A stretch of DNA of 64,000 nt from Siphonodentalium dalli (lineage: Eukaryota; Mollusca; Scaphopoda; Gadilida; Siphonodentaliidae): assembly GCA_032622095.1 (NCBI GenBank), contig CP136062.1, positions 132,945,282-133,009,281 of the forward strand. The letters are read 5' to 3'. Position numbers and translations under genes: made by a program. Under the pieces are notes generated by a model. That model saw only the letters and a list, made by a program, of their open reading frames with translations. It was not told the origin of the DNA and searched no databases. Positions 60,601 through 64,000 of this stretch are shown here, piece after piece (within the stretch, counting starts at the first letter, position 1; each line of letters starts with the position of its first letter).

Positions 60601-63548
60601 TGGGATAATATAATTAACATACGGCTAATACACACCTAACATTTGTTCCAACAATTTCTAATACAAGTGACTGGATATCGTTGTCTGTTATTCTCTTTAT
60701 GTGACCATTCCGCACCTACAAAAGGAAAAGTAAGACATAGTAATTTTATTCATCACAAACAACTAAGTGACTCCAATTAACTCAAATTTACTAAAATGTC
60801 AGTAGTAGATAAGACAAAAAGCCTTTTCAAAGCCAGTTTCTGCAATTTATAAGATGCATTGCCGAAAAATCATGGGTCTATATTGAAAAAATGCACAAAT
60901 GAGAGCAGAATTACAGACTACATGTATCCTGATTTGTACCAATTCTTGACAAAATTATAGTGTCAGAAATCACAAGTCACGTTGGAACTTTGATAAATTT
61001 TACTTTTTCTTTACATAAAAGGATGAATTGCACCGTGATTTACTAGAATGTGTCAAACTGTCATGATGCAAGCTCACTTGAAGTTGAAAAGCCTTCATGA
61101 CACCAAAGAACCGGGATTACTAGTAGTAGTATTTAGTCAACAACAGTGCTCACATTAAGTGATGTTTCGTTGATCATTGATTGATCAATCACTTCAATGT
61201 CAGGGTTTCCGTTAGTACGGCACAGCGTCCGTAGGACGGCCTCATTCCCCTCGCAGATGATCTGTTTGATTCATACATGTACCAAAAGTCAGCAGCAATA
61301 CAGCAATATGTCATAACAAATTTGGACTGCAACGCGAGTTCGGGGGTTAAACAGAATACTGGTGAAAAAGCGGTCCATTGAGCACAGTGTGTTACGGTAC
61401 ATCATAAACCTTTGAAATCAAAGCGCCAAAACTGCAACGTAATGTTTGATGTACATTGGAATAGCGACGTTACCGTATATACAGCGTAATAATGTCGCGA
61501 TAACATCAAAGAATGCAGGACGACTGAGTACGGATATTTTTGTTCACGTGATTTGCGAGGTTGAAACTACTCACGCTCGGAGATCCCGTGCTATCGTACA
61601 ATTACATAATTTGATCAAAGAATGCCGAATTGCTGAGTTAGGCAGAGTGGGATCAACATACACCAAAAGGCGGTTCTCCTTAAATTCTCCTTGCCAGGTA
61701 TTATTGGTCATTATACATGTACCGTACCATCATAAATTTGTAAATACTGTGACTTGTAGCTTGTTCATTTATATAGTCTCAATCAGACGTAATTGCATGC
61801 GTAATTACATGATTAATTATCTGGATCAACAGAATTAATGCACCCACGGAAATTATCGACTTGCGTAATATACGTATAGCTTTGGATTGCTTTGTGGGAC
61901 ACTCAGGTGCAAGGAAATTGCTACTGTTTATTGTCAAATAACAAAATTTTCGCGTTATGTGTTTTCCCAATACGGACTCATTAATTTTCCCTTGGCGGAA
62001 ACACTGACTTCATGGTAAATCATGAAATAATATTTTAAAACGCCAAGAATTAAAAAATAAAACAAAATTCAAATGTCACCGAGTCGGTGAACAACAATGC
62101 AGAGTACCGTAACTCAGTTTTCAGCAATATGCTAGACACTCAAAGCCATATGACAATCTGCGAACAAGATATTACTGAGTATGATAGACAGAGTGGCAGC
62201 CCTCATAATTGGCTACGGCAATCAGCAATGCCGAAGCCATTTGCCGAAGTAAATGGACCCCACATCAATGGTTGCCGTAGTGGATTGCCGAAGCTGAAAA
62301 ACCTGAATTATGAGGGCTGCTCAGTGGCCATATAAATGTATTATTTTATTACAATATTTATTATCGGATATCCACCCCATCCCATTATAAAAATAACCAC
62401 AGTGACATTGTTTCACAAACTCAAATTATTTCTACCTACTACTACTAGTACGTACCTGATTATTGATCAATTATGAGATCATTTTAATGCAGCTAATGTA
62501 ATACTAATAGGCCTAATAAGTTTTTTCTTCAATAAATTTGTTCTATTTGACATTTGTTGTTGTTATATTGTCTAATATTTAATATTGTTGTGTTTTTAAT
62601 TTTTAACTCACTTTATTATGTTAATTGTGATTTAATTCAGCAATTTCAGGTTTAGGTCAATCTAAAATACTAATGTTTAAACAAAAAAAGATCAAGAACA
62701 AATGTCCGAAAAAGGCATAATATTATATTATAAATTATAATAAACTTAAGCAAAAATGATCACATAATAAAACAAGAGTCGACTCAAGACTTTAAAAAAA
62801 GACAAGTTCTGAAAATCAAATATTTTTATCTAAGATTTACTAGTAAGTCAAGACAAGTTCAAAATTTGCATGATCATCTCGTGCAGTCGTGACCCGTGGT
62901 CACCGCACTAGTAATAGTATCAAGCATTAAGTTAACAACTGATACAGACTACAGTGCTTAAGCAGGTACACATTTCAGTTCAGTTTGATTCTTCAATAGT
63001 AAATAAGTAATAGTATGGTGAAATATTATATCCCGTGGTTCTGTTCGGAGTGCTGAGTAGAATACAGCCAAATCAAATAATAACTAACACCTTTCGGCAC
63101 GACTCGGGGGATCTTCAATAGTGGGGTCAGTCACTGAGTCAGACAAATTCTCACTTGGCAACTGACATTTTTTTTCAGAACGAACAACTCGATCAAGTCC
63201 AACTCGAACTTCGAAGACGAAGGCATACTAATACTATGATACTTCGAGTTTCAGTAATTTACAAATTATGGGCCTCCAGCATTTCATTTACGCTCATGTC
63301 TATTTTTAATCGAGTTGTTTTAATGTTTAGTAGAACCACATACTGCTACACATGAGTCATGGACATGAGGGCTTGAGTAATTCGCATTTCAGAATTTCGA
63401 GGTATTTACAAATTATCACTATGGCGATCAAGTAACTTCCCCAAGTTAACACAAATTTACTCACCTTTTTGTCCCATATCTGCAATGGTTTGCTGCCGAT
63501 GCTATAAAGTATCGACAAAAATCCACTTTGAAACGTATTTTTGAACAT
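57646..63548 (-). CDS. CFAP20: CFAP20, cilia- and flagella-associated protein 20 (five exons)
   Basis: Exons in transcript order are 63465-63548, 60636-60715, 60108-60219, 58153-58341 and 57646-57753 (stop TAG at 57646-57648), 573 nt in all, giving 190 residues; the human protein has 193. All four introns are GT-AG: donors GTGAGT, GTGTGT, GTATGT and GTGAGA, acceptors after TTTTGTAG, AATTCCAG, TTCCACAG and TTTCAG. Phases agree, with intron 2 splitting a Ser codon. I recognise the family from [14 protein letters not shown] and [11 protein letters not shown] (exon 1), [10 protein letters not shown] (exon 2), [13 protein letters not shown] (exon 3), [19 protein letters not shown] and [11 protein letters not shown] (exon 4) and [20 protein letters not shown] (exon 5). 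The family is a microtubule inner protein at the inner junction of ciliary doublets and also acts at basal bodies. The tail is PVTKK, slightly shorter than in vertebrates. The start is the only in-frame ATG, with A at -3. A candidate AATAAA lies at 57438-57443, about 200 nt past the stop. The identity is essentially certain. Confidence 0.97.
59110..59970 (+). repeat. Tandem-core element in CFAP20 intron 3
   Basis: About five units of ~155 bp (GTTCAAGTTATCGCGCTAAC, GGGCATAACTCAGG, CCGGTTTTCGAACTCG, GAGATATTGTGC), ending CTTGTCGAGTTTTGG and AAAAACTCGACTAAAAA, which form a terminal hairpin. Same family as 33640-34340, antisense to the CFAP20 transcript. Confidence 0.72.
61201..62006. mobile_element. 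Probable hAT-like element in CFAP20 intron 1
   Basis: Ends CAGGGTTTCCG and CGGAAACACTG, with flanks ACTTCAATGT (left) and ACTTCATGGT (right) that look like an imperfect target duplication. Contains a small inverted GTCCGTAGGAC near the left end. The 130-codon frame inside has no recognised domain. Confidence 0.5.
62197..62319. mobile_element. Short hAT-like MITE in CFAP20 intron 1
   Basis: 123 bp with ends CAGCCCTCATAATT and AATTATGAGGGCTG, flanked by CAGAGTGG and CTCAGTGG (6 of 8 identical). Interior repeats of TGCCGAAG and GGCAATC-type words. Confidence 0.65.
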
Positions 63549-64000
63549 CTTGATAACTAGAATGTGTTGTTTATGTCTAAGTCCAACGCATAAAACGTTG
63601 CTGTTCGCCGACAAAGGTCTGCTTTGCTCGATCTTCCAGTTGTCAAGTGAGAACTGCTGCCTGTGTCGCCTTTCTAACCACGTTGTCAAGGACCACTCAC
63701 AACCGCGTATGTATACACGTTGCTATGCTGGATGGCGTTTAAATATGTATATCATTCAAATTAGTTTATTCATATTAGAAACCACTACATATAATAAATG
63801 TCTATTTTAATATCACAGAAATCATACGGTTTAATAAAGTTTTGGGAGTCAGTTGTAAAATCACCCGAGAACTATTTCTTTGAAGTTTTACTTCATGACT
63901 ATATGAACTTCCGGGTTAGAGGAAGGCAGAATTGACCTTTAGTTACTTAGCGATAGTAGCATGCCCAAGGAGATGCCTGTCATCTCGTGAATGACTGACA
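62820..64000. repeat. Right copy of the long direct repeat containing the CFAP20 5' end
   Basis: This is the partner of 1-1243. It holds the end of CFAP20 intron 1 as read on the plus strand, exon 1, and about 450 bp upstream that should include the CFAP20 promoter. No clear TATA box was identified. The homology is still running at base 64000. Confidence 0.93.

Noticed and set aside
61446-61838. 130-codon plus-strand frame in CFAP20 intron 1
   Set aside because: Lies inside a probable hAT-like element; no recognisable domain or splice structure.

Overview
Organism and overall character. This is animal nuclear DNA: AT-rich, intron-containing and crowded with mobile-element debris. The repeat style suggests a marine lophotrochozoan, most likely a bivalve mollusc. 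The main clue is the set of non-autonomous elements built on tandem cores of about 120-180 bp, an architecture known from bivalve 'pearl'-type elements and related mini-Helitrons. The species cannot be fixed from the sequence alone.

Genes. Only two genes are convincing, both on the minus strand. (1) CFAP20 (axonemal inner-junction protein) is complete in five exons from 63548 down to 57646. It encodes 190 residues, with every junction on GT-AG and reading phases that agree. (2) An uninterrupted 338-residue ankyrin-repeat protein ending in a SOCS box (ASB family) lies at 37486-38502. Its probable promoter and 5' leader are near 39.0-39.3 kb. A third, weaker candidate is a first coding exon at 43820-44002 (minus), beginning MAASMEV, whose gene I do not recognise. 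No rRNA, tRNA or CRISPR was seen.

Duplication and assembly. The first ~1.24 kb is a near-identical copy of the last ~1.18 kb. Both carry CFAP20 exon 1 and the sequence around it, in the same orientation and about 62.8 kb apart. A gap of exactly 100 N (29109-29208) lies between them. Either this is a recent tandem duplication or two haplotypes were placed in series by the assembler. The differences between copies (small indels, few substitutions) look allelic.

Layout. 1-1.24 kb: CFAP20 exon 1 copy. 1.49-2.93 kb: hAT-like element holding a TTAA-type MITE. 5.7-6.5 kb: diverged tandem-core block. 7.23-8.94 kb: Helitron cluster, partly end to end. 10.7-13.5 and 16-17.1 kb: tandem-core elements. 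13.6-16.0 kb: two large inverted-repeat elements. 21.36-27.75 kb: nested stack of a Helitron, two hAT copies, and a second hAT family carrying a split BED zinc-finger remnant. 27.94-28.86 kb: another hAT with a perfect 8-bp target duplication. 29.1 kb: N gap. 29.8-34.7 kb: tandem-core elements, poly-G dimeric repeats and a piggyBac-type MITE. 37.2-39.3 kb: ASB gene. 40.7-43.75 kb: fold-back elements, including a multi-level nested one around a GC-rich 22-bp minisatellite. 46.7-48.2 kb: piggyBac-like element with a paralogous empty site at 29.95 kb. 50.0-51.0 kb: two TTAA MITEs sharing one TTAA. 51.0-54.8 kb: tandem-core block, pogo/Tc1-like MITEs and a large inverted repeat. 57.3-64 kb: CFAP20 with repeat-filled introns.

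Functional links. CFAP20 and the ASB gene have no evident shared pathway; they are simply neighbours. I did not find a convincing new biological system. The most informative signal is structural: successive transposon insertions that can be dated relative to one another by target-site duplications and empty sites, plus the CFAP20 5' duplication.
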